From positions 124,001-188,000 of the forward strand of contig WIXG01000106.1 of assembly GCA_009869945.1 (NCBI GenBank): 64,000 nucleotides of DNA, written 5' to 3'. Below are positions 24,901-35,548 of this stretch, one piece after another. Positions within the stretch are counted from its first letter, which is position 1; each line of letters begins with the position of its first letter. Under the pieces are notes generated by a model. That model was not told where the DNA came from. It saw only the letters and a program-made list of their open reading frames with translations, and did no database searches. Source of the DNA: Mesaphorura yosii. Lineage: Eukaryota > Arthropoda > Collembola > Poduromorpha > Tullbergiidae. The position numbers were made by a program, and so were the translations under genes.

Positions 24901-27900
24901 AACCCAAACCAAGGTAGTAAAAGATAAAACATCTTACATCTGCATGAAACATGAAACTTGGGACAAAGACATGAATGAATGAAAGAATCGTAGTTTGTTT
25001 AGCCAGTATTTTCTGGTTTGAAGAAATGAGGCGATTTGAGACAAAGATTCAGAAGACATAAACGACTCACTTTGCGACACAACGGAGCCTGTATGAGAAC
25101 GGTGACTGACTAGTTTCTGGCCACTGTACTTTTCCAATACAAAATTGAAACTGATATCTGTGTCTTTCACGGTCTTTTACGACTATTATGAATTGTGGCT
25201 CGTGACCGGTGTCCAGCAGTCCAACTTGCTTAATCCGGATAATTTTTCTTCATTCACGAAGTCATGAAATCCCTATTCACTTGTTATTCCGGCTTCGGTG
25301 CCAGCGCATATAAAATTCGTTTCATGCAGCAATCGACACCTCATACCTTTTGCATGACGGAAAAATCCGAATCGTAGCAAGCAATTACTTTAGAATAATG
25401 AACGACTACCGTCTTATCATTGCATTCCAGGTGTACAATGTTCGTAGTAGCAGTGGTGTAAACGTCCGCGTCCTTCCCGTAACCTTTTAACGACTTTTCC
25501 CGCTTGTCTTCCGTTCCGCTTGGTAGTCAAACTGAGCGCGTCTGACGTCCGTAATTTCAAAACTATATGCCGATGGCGTTATGCTGTACGTATATCGTGT
25601 ATTATCTGACTTTCTATAAAAGGTAAACATAAATATAGCCTCATTCTATATTTACGAATGTTATGCGGCATGGGATGGCGTGTCAAAGTTTTTGTTTCTG
25701 GGCCATCAAGTGCAGGGTGACCTTGACGAAGTACCGACAGCTCAATTCACCTATTCACCGCTCCGACTGTGAATGTAAATTACGTACGTATGAAATAAAA
25801 CCCGTGCACCGCACCGTGCTTTGTCCAATGATGCCAGCCACCAGTGCCATCGGCTTGGCACACGATTGTGCTTGAAGGAAAGTCGTTAGCATCTCATGCC
25901 AAGGTGGATGACGAACAAGAAAATCGTGACATGAAGGAGCGTGAGCGAAAGCGCGAGCTGTGAGCGAATCATTAATTCATGGGAAGCTGTCAGCTTGTTT
26001 GCGCAGTCTTTATGCTAATTAGAAGCTGCTTCTGAAAGATGCCACGCAAGCACGGGCACGGTGGCTCGGCAGCCGGCAGGACAGGAGATTCATCATCCCG
26101 AAAGCGGAACGGGCACATGGCCATGATCCCGACTCACCCGGGCCGGATCCACGTGCCACACGCCGCGACTTAGTTTTATTTTAGCATAGTATGTCGGAAC
26201 CGGAGTTAAATTTAGATTGCCAAAATTGACTGAGATCATTTAAACAGTTGGACGGGAGAATAATCCAACTTGCACAAACAGAAAGGTCAATTTGAATAGC
26301 ATCTAAATGTGTAAATCTTGTCAACCACAAAGTTGACCTTTCAAGCTTGAATGCAGTGTGCAGCAAAGTTCCTTCAGCTTTAGTAAATTGGGTTTCATTT
26401 CTGTGTCCATCATTGTCATCGGCATGATTCGATTAACTGAAGGACTGCACTCCATTCATTTCGTGTCGTACTGGTCTTTGGCACATGGTTCGAATATTGA
26501 TATCCTGGCTTGGCTGCTTTTGTATTCTCCGTGAGAAAGGAAAGTAGATTCATCTGGCCGAACTATTCGCTCGAAGCGTGGGCGCTTATCGTGAACGCGA
26601 ATTCTGCTGGAAAACCGAAAACTACGTTCCTATGATTCCTTTCTACTAAAACCTAAACCTACCTCAATAAGCCATTGCATATGCCTTTCCTTCCTTGGTT
26701 GCAAAATGCGTAGTAAAACGGGCTGAGGATGACGCAATAGTGTTCATTGAGGAATGTTACACATCACAACCATTCGTAGTCGCAGCGCAGCATCGCATGA
26801 CACCATGCACCATGTGAAATGTAAAATGAGTCAGATACTCGCTAAAGCCTCGAACGGCCCGAACGTTCAAGAACGCGACCCTGGAGTCGGAACTGCGCAG
26901 TTTTCCAAAAATACTCGCGAATTGGAAACCGACAAATAAAAAGCCGAATTTCATCACAATTCGCAATCAAAAGTCCTCCAAGTGATAGGATGCTGAGGCG
27001 GAATTTACAAATTCTATCCCCAAACGTTGAAAACATAATTTCATGGCTTAGAAGAGCTGGTAAACAAAATACTGAGAATTTTGGGACAATATAACACTAA
27101 TGCATGAACGAATGGAAAACTTTGCATTTGATCAATCGCATTTTTGATTTGGAATTTCCAGCGACAAGCAACGGCCGGCACGCCGGTAGCAGGAAGTTCT
27201 ACGGTTTCATTTCCCACATCATCTTACATGTTGGACATTTGGACCTCAGAAACACAAAGAGAACAGACGGCTCACGGCTGCGTACGATAAACCAACGCAT
27301 ATTTCTTCATAAATGAGACTGGAGTGGAAAATTTGCGAATTTATGCTGACACCGTTTGATATGAATTTTATCCTGAACCATGATTCATTGCCTGCCTTTT
27401 TGTTTGAATTAATCAAAGCAAAGTAATCTTCCTAAAATCACAAAAGCACAAATCGCAAACTTACTTCTTGTATTACAAAGAAAAATGCTTGACGCCTGAC
27501 ACATCATAAAACCCATAAAACTTTCCGTTCCACATTCTCGAAGCTTGAGACGTCGAACTGTCGAACAAAGTTGGACGCAGACAGGGCGCACGGCATTTTA
27601 ATTGCTGTTGAAACGAGTTCATTGTCTCAACCTCGGCGAGTGGCGGCGCATTAACTGCCAGTGCTTCATGTGTGCTTTATTGTGCACTTCTTTGTGAGGC
27701 GCACATGAAACACTAGTGGCCGGTCAAGAATGTGTAATTAAATTGTAGCGTTAGAAGGACGTGAGCGATGCTGGCGCGTGTGACTATGAATCACCCAATT
27801 TGACTCAATTTGGCCAGTTCTTGATTAATGAAATACAAAACTTCTGTTTCAATGAAGAATTCATGAACATATAGTTTTGATGTTTGTACTCATGAGATGA

Positions 27901-28766
27901 AGTAATTTATGCTTGGCTTGCTTGCCTGGAGCTTCAGTACGAGTGTACCTAATGACCTATGATTACGATGAACTTGTATAATGTTACTAAATGTTGTAAT
28001 GTATGTAATGTTGTGACACGAAGAGTTCAACCTAACACATCCACGGGTCGAACGGGCGATTTCATGGGTTTAAATTTGCGTATCTACGCAGTGCGAGCAT
28101 GGTTAGCAAATCTTTGGTAATCTTTACTGATCTTAAGTCTACGTATGAATTTTGCAACACAATCATTTGGTCGTTACTGTTGAGTCGTCCGGCGCCTATA
28201 GATAAAAAAAGGTTTAATTTGCGACGTGTTGGACTGAGATCTTGTGAAGGGACGGCATTCTGAAGAAGCTGGAACGGCTGGAAGAAATTTATTAACTTGA
28301 CTTTTTGTATTTAGGAAACCAGAAATGCAATATGCAATATTTACTGGGAAGGAAGGGGCATTCTGTCTGGAGTTGTGGGCGTTGTTTACTTAGGCATCTG
28401 AATCTCAACCAAGGTCAATAAGCTTTCATGACTAATTGGCTGGCTCAAGTCATTCATTCTCAAATTACAACTGCAAACATAAACTTCCTTGGCATATGTA
28501 AATAACTATCTCTTTTCCCACGTTAAATCAAAGACAATTCTCAAAGCTGGTCAGAATCGGACCCTAAAAGGTCACCGGCGTCAATCCAGAAATTACACTG
28601 TAAAGATTTGTCGTTTCGTGACAACCCAGGTTTGTGTGAGCGAAATCAAACTTAAACGCAAAGGTCAAAGATCCTACTCATTCCTCACTGCGGAGAGAAA
28701 ACGGAATACGGTTCATGGCATTGTAATCTGGTTTAGATTGATTGCAACGTAAACATTTGGAGGTAG
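21983..28766. other. Upstream region of the SLC6 gene and long gene-free stretch
   Basis: About 6.8 kb. The first few hundred bases are the transporter 5' UTR and promoter (minus strand; a TATTTAAG-like box reads at about 22265-22272 on the minus strand). The longest frame, 22456-22908 minus (150 codons), is Cys-rich but matches no family and has no splice context; I leave it uncalled. The rest shows no gene, RNA gene or element that I can support. Confidence 0.45.
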
Positions 28767-28782
28767 CACCTTAAATTGTCCA
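28767..28782 (+). repeat. Left terminal inverted repeat of the MULE remnant
   Basis: CACCTTAAATTGTCCA matches the reverse complement of 30380-30395 at 15 of 16 positions. The next bases diverge, though both ends also carry GGACAA/TTGTCC and TGCAC-like subterminal words. Confidence 0.75.
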
Positions 28783-28961
28783 GAGAATTTTGGACAATGT
28801 GCATGTTTTTTTTCGGCTGTCGTTTTCACAGTTGATAGGCAAACTGTGCAATCGCGATATATAAATTGCCCAAAGTGCTGGTTAGCAATTAGTAACCGAA
28901 AAACTGTTCAAAGATTACATCCGTCCGTACAAATTTCTCGAAAAGATACACGAAACGATTG

Positions 28962-29099
28962 ATGGACTTGGAGATTCAGATATCTTCTCACTTCACACTG
29001 CGTGGAGAGAAGTTTCTGCGGCATGATCCGCCTGACAACAAGCGTTGCTGGTTTTTTTACAACGGAAAATTTGATGGTAAGACCTGTTCATGCGCGTAA
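28962..29099 (+). other. Short open frame inside the MULE remnant
   Basis: A 45-codon frame from ATG GAC TTG to TAA, containing SSHFTLRGEKFLRH and RCWFFYNGKFDG. Its aromatic and Cys pattern loosely recalls FLYWCH-type fingers that accompany some MULE transposases, but the match is weak and the frame runs opposite to the transposase. It may be a decayed second gene of the element or chance. Confidence 0.3.
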
Positions 29100-29458
29100 T
29101 CATTTCAATATTAGAATGGCATGGAATTTTAGTTACCCTAAAGAGGTTAAAAGTTTACCCTATTTTGACTGCTTTGAAACTCGATTAAAAGTAGGCCTCA
29201 TTCGGTTAAATACAATGTAATAGCCCTATTTAAATTGAATTTGCATCTCAAAAAGTTTATTCCTGTTTTATTGAATTTCCCAAATAATTTTTAAAAAAAT
29301 TAACGTGGCTGTAAGATCAAAAGGTTAAAAAATGTAATTAATGAGATAATTCTTTACAATCGAACATTATTGCACAAGAAGAGCTTTCTTCGCTTGAGCT
29401 GGTCTTCCTCGTTTTCTCTTCTATCCAAGCGGGACCGTCTTTGCTTTATCTGGCGCTG

Positions 29459-30176
29459 TCACCAACTCTGCTGCATGGCAATGCCATAAACATACTTGCA
29501 CTTATGTTGCTTTAGGTAAACAGGACACGAACACATGCTCATTTGCCAAATTTCGCTGTTTAATTTGAGCTGCCAGAGGCGAGATTGAAATTTCCGAAAT
29601 GATGACCACTGCCTCAAATCCTGCTTCTCGGCCTGTCGAATATGAGTCACGACATCAGCTTCTTTCAAAGGTAGCATTCCCTCCGGGCTGATGAAGAATA
29701 GTGCTGTCGATTGTGCGGTAGCGAATTTTGGCCTGCTTAATCCAGTTGTATCCCAAAGCTGGCAAGGGTAGCTCGTAAGTGGAGTACGTGAAGAACTGCT
29801 TGCAATTGACCGTCCTGGTATTCCGTTCCTCAGACGAATACTTCAAAATATTTGAACAAACATCCATAATTCTTTCCATGATATGCCGCTTGCGGAAAGT
29901 TCCACTGGTTTTAATCCATCGGTTCGTAGTCTCCAGACAATTGTTTGTGCTTGGTGAACTCAGATAAATTCTCTCGTACCATCCATGGTGCTTGCTGAGG
30001 TATTGAATGGTGAAGTACGAGACAAATTCCTCAGCGCTATCGGTTGACCATTTCTTGAGCCTAAAATGTTGTCATTCTGCGAGGTCATAGTCTATGATAA
30101 AAGGAGTGTCGGGATTCGCCGGTTCATTTGACATCTGGTTGCAGAGTGATTCTATGTCACCGACGGATGGTGGAGC
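29459..30176 (-). pseudogene. MULE-type transposase fragment, disrupted
   Basis: Reading on the minus strand, one frame (30071-29658) contains KKWSTDSAEEFVSYF, HHGWYERIY, NNCLETTNRWIK and TFRKRHIMERIM. This is the part of MULE transposases C-terminal to the DDE core (consensus NNxLES.N..IK...R). It is broken twice: an in-frame TGA at 30074-30072, with open sequence continuing upstream to about 30176 (PPSVGDIESLCNQMS), and a frameshift near 29660-29677. After the shift the next frame carries a SWIM-like zinc motif, CSCPVYLKQHKCKYV, in which the usual final His is Tyr. It is not functional as it stands. There is no intron signal that would remove the stop. Confidence 0.7.
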
Positions 30177-30379
30177 TGAAATTATTTAAGAGTGAATTTT
30201 TATTTTATTGATGAATTACGAGCAAACCTGATTTGTTTGGGACTGTGTGCATGAATGTGAATTTACAGTGAAATCTCTCTCGTTCTCTTTTACACGTTCT
30301 TGCATTAAAATTTTAATACGGGAAAGTTTGGACAATTTGTGCATTATACTGGAAATTGGAGAATGTGCAAACTCCGGTT

Positions 30380-30395
30380 TGGGCAATTTAAGGTG
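30380..30395 (-). repeat. Right terminal inverted repeat of the MULE remnant
   Basis: TGGGCAATTTAAGGTG, the reverse complement of the left end except for one T/C difference. Confidence 0.75.
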
Positions 30396-32098
30396 GGATT
30401 GTGTTCTATGAATGAAGTAGTGTAGTGTAGTATAGCCCGGTTCGGATTTATATAACGAGTCAAAAATCAGCCTCTTTCCTTCAGTCCGTGGTTTTATTCT
30501 TGGATTTATTGCGAGTGAGAACCTGTAACGTAAAAGCCAGCAGTGGCAGTGGAAGCTTGAAGGCGAGTACGAACCAGTATTTTCTGGTTTTGGGCTTTGA
30601 TTCAGGGTTTTATAATTGTAGCATTACGACGGAGTTGCTGGAGGTGATGCAATGCACGAGTCATGTGTGTCGTCTTACGTTTCCGGATCGATTGGAATGT
30701 GATGCTCCAAAGCTGAAATCTGTTCGGCTGAGTCGTTGACTGGATTGTCGTTGTACAGAAGTCCCTTTAAAGTTTAGCAGGAAATTCTCCCACGCCACGT
30801 TACTATGAAAGAAGGCCATGAATGAAAGTGAATGAAACGCCTGGCCCGGCCAAGGAGCCTTGTCTTCCTCGGAAAAAAAGAATTTTCCCGCAGCATCGTG
30901 CTTTGGATGGCCACAACAAAAGACGAATGCGAACTCGTATTTCGCGTACAAATCGGACGTGAAAAACCATGAAATACGTTCGAGTCATAAATCTATCATC
31001 AGCTATTCATTCGCATCGACTGAAAATGCGCTAACGCCAATATTCTTGTGAAAGACGAGAACCCATTTGTTTAGGTATTGTTAGAGTTCGCATTTCGCGA
31101 ATATTGCAAAGGACGCACAAGATTCATGGCCCGATTTCTGCTGCATGACACGAGTCACCTTTCCGCAAGGGGCCTGGGACGAACTTTCTAGGCTATTTTG
31201 TCGGGTCTCTCGCTTTCTCTTTCTTTCTCCGCCGCAAAAGTTGGTCGTAGAAAACGATCGTACTACGAAAGGACGGCTTGGCGCTTCTGCACAATCCAAT
31301 GCGAAAGAGTGAACCAGCGTTATTAAGCTCCCAGTTCTGCTGCTTCTGCTGACGTCACGCATTCCGATATGATATCACATGGGTCACCGGCTGCTGCTGC
31401 AAGCTGCTATTGCTCCAATGCTCCATGCTATGGAATATTTACCAACAAACGGACTCGCCAGCCAGGGCCAAGACACTTGGCCGTTTCTCCGAAACTGTGA
31501 AAGAACAGTGAAGTACCGACACACGAAATGCAAAATCTGATGCAACAAAAGAATGGAAGAGCACGAACGCAAGGCGTAAGACATTTGTCCACACGTGGTG
31601 TGGTGAATGTAGACCGAGCGTTCGAGCGTTGTAAATAGTACGTAATACATTCGTAGCTACAAGTTACTCAAGCAAAGCGGTGACAGCGGGTACAACGACG
31701 GTGAATGAAGCCATAAAATATTCATTGACTGCCTGCATTTGTTGAATGTCTTTTGCGCGTCATGTTGTTTCTTAACACAAGCACGATGTAATTAATTATT
31801 AAGGAAATGTTCCTTACAATTACAATGCGTTGCAAGGAAAATAAGCGCGTGGCATTTCTTCGACATAGCAGGCAGGCAGACACACTTGACCGATGCAATC
31901 TTAACTCAGCATCAGGGGCCTGACATCTCTGAGAACCACGAAGAGAAGAGAAAGGAAGCAAGTTGGCTAACTGGTAAGACTTGACGACTTCTTGGCTTCC
32001 AATTCGTCATCGGCCCTAGGAAAATGCAAACATACACGACTCGTTAAGAATATTAAAAAGAAGCAACGGGTTAAGACTCTCTTTTATGTCAATAACCG

Positions 32099-32287
32099 AT
32101 GAAAGGAGAATGTATGAGAAGCGTGGGAGTGTTTTGTTTATGGATTCTCCTCTTTCACTGTGCTGCAGCTCTTCAGTTCCGGATTTCAGGAAATTCCATT
32201 AATAGCATCCAGAGTACTCGAACCTTGAACGTTGCGCCTGGAAACGCACTGCAGGGATGTTGCTGCAATCCTCAATTACGGCAATAA
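32099..32287 (+). CDS. Possible small secreted peptide
   Basis: A 62-codon frame; from the second Met (MRSVGVFCLWILLFHCAAA) it has a basic n-region, a hydrophobic core and a plausible cleavage site after AAA. The remainder is short, polar and ends with a Cys cluster (GCCCNPQLRQ). There is no known family, no obvious splice sites and no poly(A) signal close by. In 5 kb of non-coding sequence a frame of this length can arise by chance. Confidence 0.2.
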   Translation: MKGECMRSVGVFCLWILLFHCAAALQFRISGNSINSIQSTRTLNVAPGNALQGCCCNPQLRQ

Positions 32288-32944
32288 TGGGCAATTCATT
32301 AAATAGCGACCACATTTACAACTTCATGCGCGTGCCCACGTTTCGCGTGCAAAATGTAAAATAACAGCGGAATTAGCTCCCAGGCATCCGTGCTGTGATT
32401 AATTTATCATCTCCAACTTCCGCTTAACCTTTTCTGCTACCGACTAAAGTAATAACTGCTAAAACGTGTGGAGTAAAGCAAGGCATTATTCCCAGTTGGA
32501 AATGTTGTCAGAACTTGACGGAAAGCGTTTGGAAGTTGAGTTGAGTCCTTCGCCTTTGAAATGTTTCATATTTCGTAAAGTTTAGCGAGAAGATTCTTAC
32601 CGGGTTTTTAAGGTTGTCGTTCTCGGCTTTTCTGCTGGCTACCACACTGCTGAAGCAAGAGACTAGGAGCTTACGCCCAATTCTGGTTCATATTTTTCAT
32701 TATTGTCCTACTCTTGAGGGAATAAATATTGTTCAAATTACTTTTCACGAGTTAAGTAAATATTTCACATTAAAATTTTCAAGAGAGGACATTTTCGTCC
32801 GATCTATCATCAAACGCGCAGGCTAACAATGCATGGAAATGTGTGCCACGATCACAATCCATGACCTTGTCCAACATGCAACGTGTGTCGCGGTTAATCC
32901 TGCTCAACCTGGTTTCCATTTTCCGTCTCTGGTTCCATCCTCAA

Positions 32945-32967
32945 GTATGTATGTATGCATGTATGTG
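32945..32967. repeat. TATG microsatellite
   Basis: Imperfect tandem TATG units (gtatgtatgtatgcatgtatgtg), interrupted once by a C. Confidence 0.6.
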
Positions 32968-33260
32968 GTGATCACATTTCGTACTTGATGAATGTGCTGC
33001 AGAGCAGACTTTCTCTCATTCTATCCTCTTTCACCGCATCGCTCACTAGCACTACAATACTGGCTTGAATGCATCCAATTTGCCATTTGCGTCATGGGCA
33101 AATATTGATTGAAGAGCAGCGGAATGCATCTGAGCCTGTCTGCGTGAATACGAATGCGAAACGGTGAAGGAGATGAGAATCTGTAAGGTGAGATTGAACT
33201 AGACGGGTGGCCTTCTAAGGCAATGGATAAGCAACCTGTCACGGAGGACTAAGGTGCAAT

Positions 33261-33270
33261 TATATAAAAG
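33261..33270 (+). promoter_or_regulatory. Isolated TATA-box-like element
   Basis: TATATAAAAG is an exact consensus TATA box on the plus strand. No gene start is recognisable about 30 nt downstream. It could serve an unseen 5' exon of LUBEL, whose first coding exon is 2.3 kb downstream. Confidence 0.25.
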
Positions 33271-35548
33271 TGTACCATTTCTCATTGCACGTGCTAGCAG
33301 AATGGTTCACTTGACGCATTGAGACAATGCTGAAGAGCCTTGGACTCTTTTCATGATGCTTCAGTTAAATTGACACATCAAATCAAAATGTTCTGCATTT
33401 TACTGTGGATACGAGTCAGCAAGACAATTTAAAACGTGCAGTGCTGCGTAAAACCGTTCTCATTAGAATCTGAATCTATACCTCTAAAAAAGTGAATGAA
33501 CAATGAAAGAGCAAGCCCACTGAGACAGTTAATGAATTTCGCGCCAGCTCTTTGGCCAAAAATACCACAATAGTAGCACTGGTCAAAGCATCCCTTACCG
33601 GAATTCCCACGATTCACTTTTCACAAAGCGAAATGCTTTGTGTCAGGTAGTTTGTAGACAGACAAAAGAATTGATTGCAAAAAGTTTTCCAGTGCTCACG
33701 CTCTGACGTGTCGCGTGTGCTTTGTCTCCTAAATAATTTTATTCATAAGCTGTCGCAGTCGCGCAAAAATTGTAAAGTTCAATAGAATCCGAAATTGAAT
33801 TGAATTTAGTACTGCAGCTGTAAGCCTAGTTTTAATTTAATCCGTTGTTTCATGTCTCACGGCTTGACTCATGAGCAATACTGTAACCTGCAATCTTACC
33901 CGTTGTGTAAGCGGGCTTGTTTTAATTTGAAGGGATGGCGTATCGGCACGGCTGATTTAGGCGACGAAACAATGAAATGACGGTACGTTTGGTGCCATGG
34001 AATAGTGGAATGAGTAATCAAAACTCTAACCGTACCGGGGACAGGCGCCCTGGTCTGCTCTGGCGTTTGTAGCGCACGCATGCCACAGCTTCCTGATGTC
34101 ATCGCGTATTTGTAAATAGAGGCACAAATATTTGGCAATGAGCATGATTATTTTGGTTTGAATTATTTATAGCTTTGTAGTTCGCTCTCTCGAGGCGAGA
34201 CTCCTCATGTTGTCGGTGCAATTCCCTCGACCGGGTCGGTACAGCTGTGGCTATGCAGCAGCTTAGTTTTTAGATTCTGCATGCATGCAAAGTCTGAACG
34301 AAAAATAGTGATGATGCGATACTTCGTTCTACAAGTACAACAGTCTGTTGCAACTGACTTCACTTTGCATTGCAGCTAAATGTTAAGCTGGTGCTGGTAA
34401 TTTATATACGGACACCTCGCGGGCCGGGATTTTGTGGATGTTCCTCATTCTCTTTGCTCCGATATCGTGTCGATCTCGGGACGAGGCAGGGCAAGGCCTG
34501 CGGCCTGCTCGTTGGCGTCTCCGAAAGCCTACGCACAGACACGGAATTTACGGTAGACGGTTTTAGAAATGAAGCCAAGAAATGCGAAAATGATAATAAT
34601 ACGCTAATGTTTTCATGGCACTTTGACGACTGTTCAACTCTCTCGGCATTTCTGTCACTCAACCTCGTTCTTTTGTATCTTGTGCATTCGATCAAGATGG
34701 ATACACGGCCAAAGGTGCCAGCTTAAGTTTAGTTTATGGATAGGGCTAATTTGATTACACGTTACAGCCATCTTAGGGTTATCTGTCTAATAATTTTTAT
34801 TTTAGTTCGTCTGGTTCTGATTTCTGTTGAAAACTTTCGTTTGACACACTCGATATTTTGTTAATCCGAACCACGAACAACAGAAACGAACAGTTCAACG
34901 GTTTAACACCCGATTTTGTAGTGTGTGAGTTCAATAGACTACATTAAACGTGATTGATTCTCAACTGATTTCCAGTTCATCCAGTCGCAGTGCAATTGAA
35001 TTCGTTAATTTAGAGAAGTCAATAGATTTGAAACATCTCGATGTTGCCGAGTTTCGAGTTGTTGATTGGGCTAAGTCACCGACACCACTAAAAAAAATTA
35101 GCTTTTACCACATAAAAGCTGAAACTCTAAAATCAGTTGATTTCGGGCTTAGCGCTGGTGTGGTGGTTGCCAGCGACGCTTGATTCAATAAAATTTAATT
35201 CTTCGTGGAATTATGACTATTTGACAGACTTGAACTTATGAGCGTTATTTCCAGATCAAAACTCTCTGACGGGCAAATAAGTTCAATTGTTTCTGGAAAT
35301 AATTGCTTCACAGCATAACATTGACTGCGTGAGTCATGCAGCAAAGCTCTGGGCGGCGAGCGAATGGCCGCGGTGGTGGCCTGCCGTGGTTTGCAAAATC
35401 TAAGGTGAGACGCCGAGCCAGGCAACTTCTGCGAGCATCTCGTTTAATTCAACGCAATTTTTGCCGAGCACAATTTAATCCAACTAACAATGCTTGACAA
35501 AATCAGGATCCACCTCAGGCCGTTGGTCATCCTGGCACTGGCACTGGC

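Larger units (their letters stand above)
28767..30395. mobile_element. Decayed Mutator-like (MULE) DNA transposon with terminal inverted repeats
   Basis: The left end CACCTTAAATTGTCCA (28767-28782) and right end TGGGCAATTTAAGGTG (30380-30395) are inverted repeats with one mismatch in 16. Between them lies a broken minus-strand transposase frame with MULE hallmarks (see separate entry). The size of 1.6 kb is too short for an autonomous MULE, and the part that should encode the catalytic core upstream of NNCLETTNRWIK is missing, so the copy is internally deleted as well as mutated. No clear 8-11 bp target-site duplication is seen (flanks tggaggtag and ggattgtgt), which fits an old insertion. 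Confidence 0.75.
30396..35548. other. Gene-free stretch upstream of LUBEL
   Basis: About 5.2 kb without a supported gene. Noted items: a short frame with a signal-peptide-like start at 32099-32287 (+), a TATG microsatellite at about 32945-32967, a perfect TATA-like TATATAAAAG at 33261-33270, and a small open exon-like ATG segment ending with a good donor near 35400 whose phase does not fit LUBEL exon 1. LUBEL 5' UTR exons may lie here. Confidence 0.4.

Noticed and set aside
34950..35183. 77-codon plus-strand frame followed by AATAAA
   Set aside because: It starts with a non-ATG codon, has no family match, and the AATAAA is expected by chance in AT-rich DNA.
35330..35405. ATG exon-like segment (MAAVVACRGLQNLR) with a good gtgaga donor upstream of LUBEL
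   Set aside because: Its phase would put the next LUBEL exon out of frame and hit a stop quickly. It may be a non-coding or unrelated exon.
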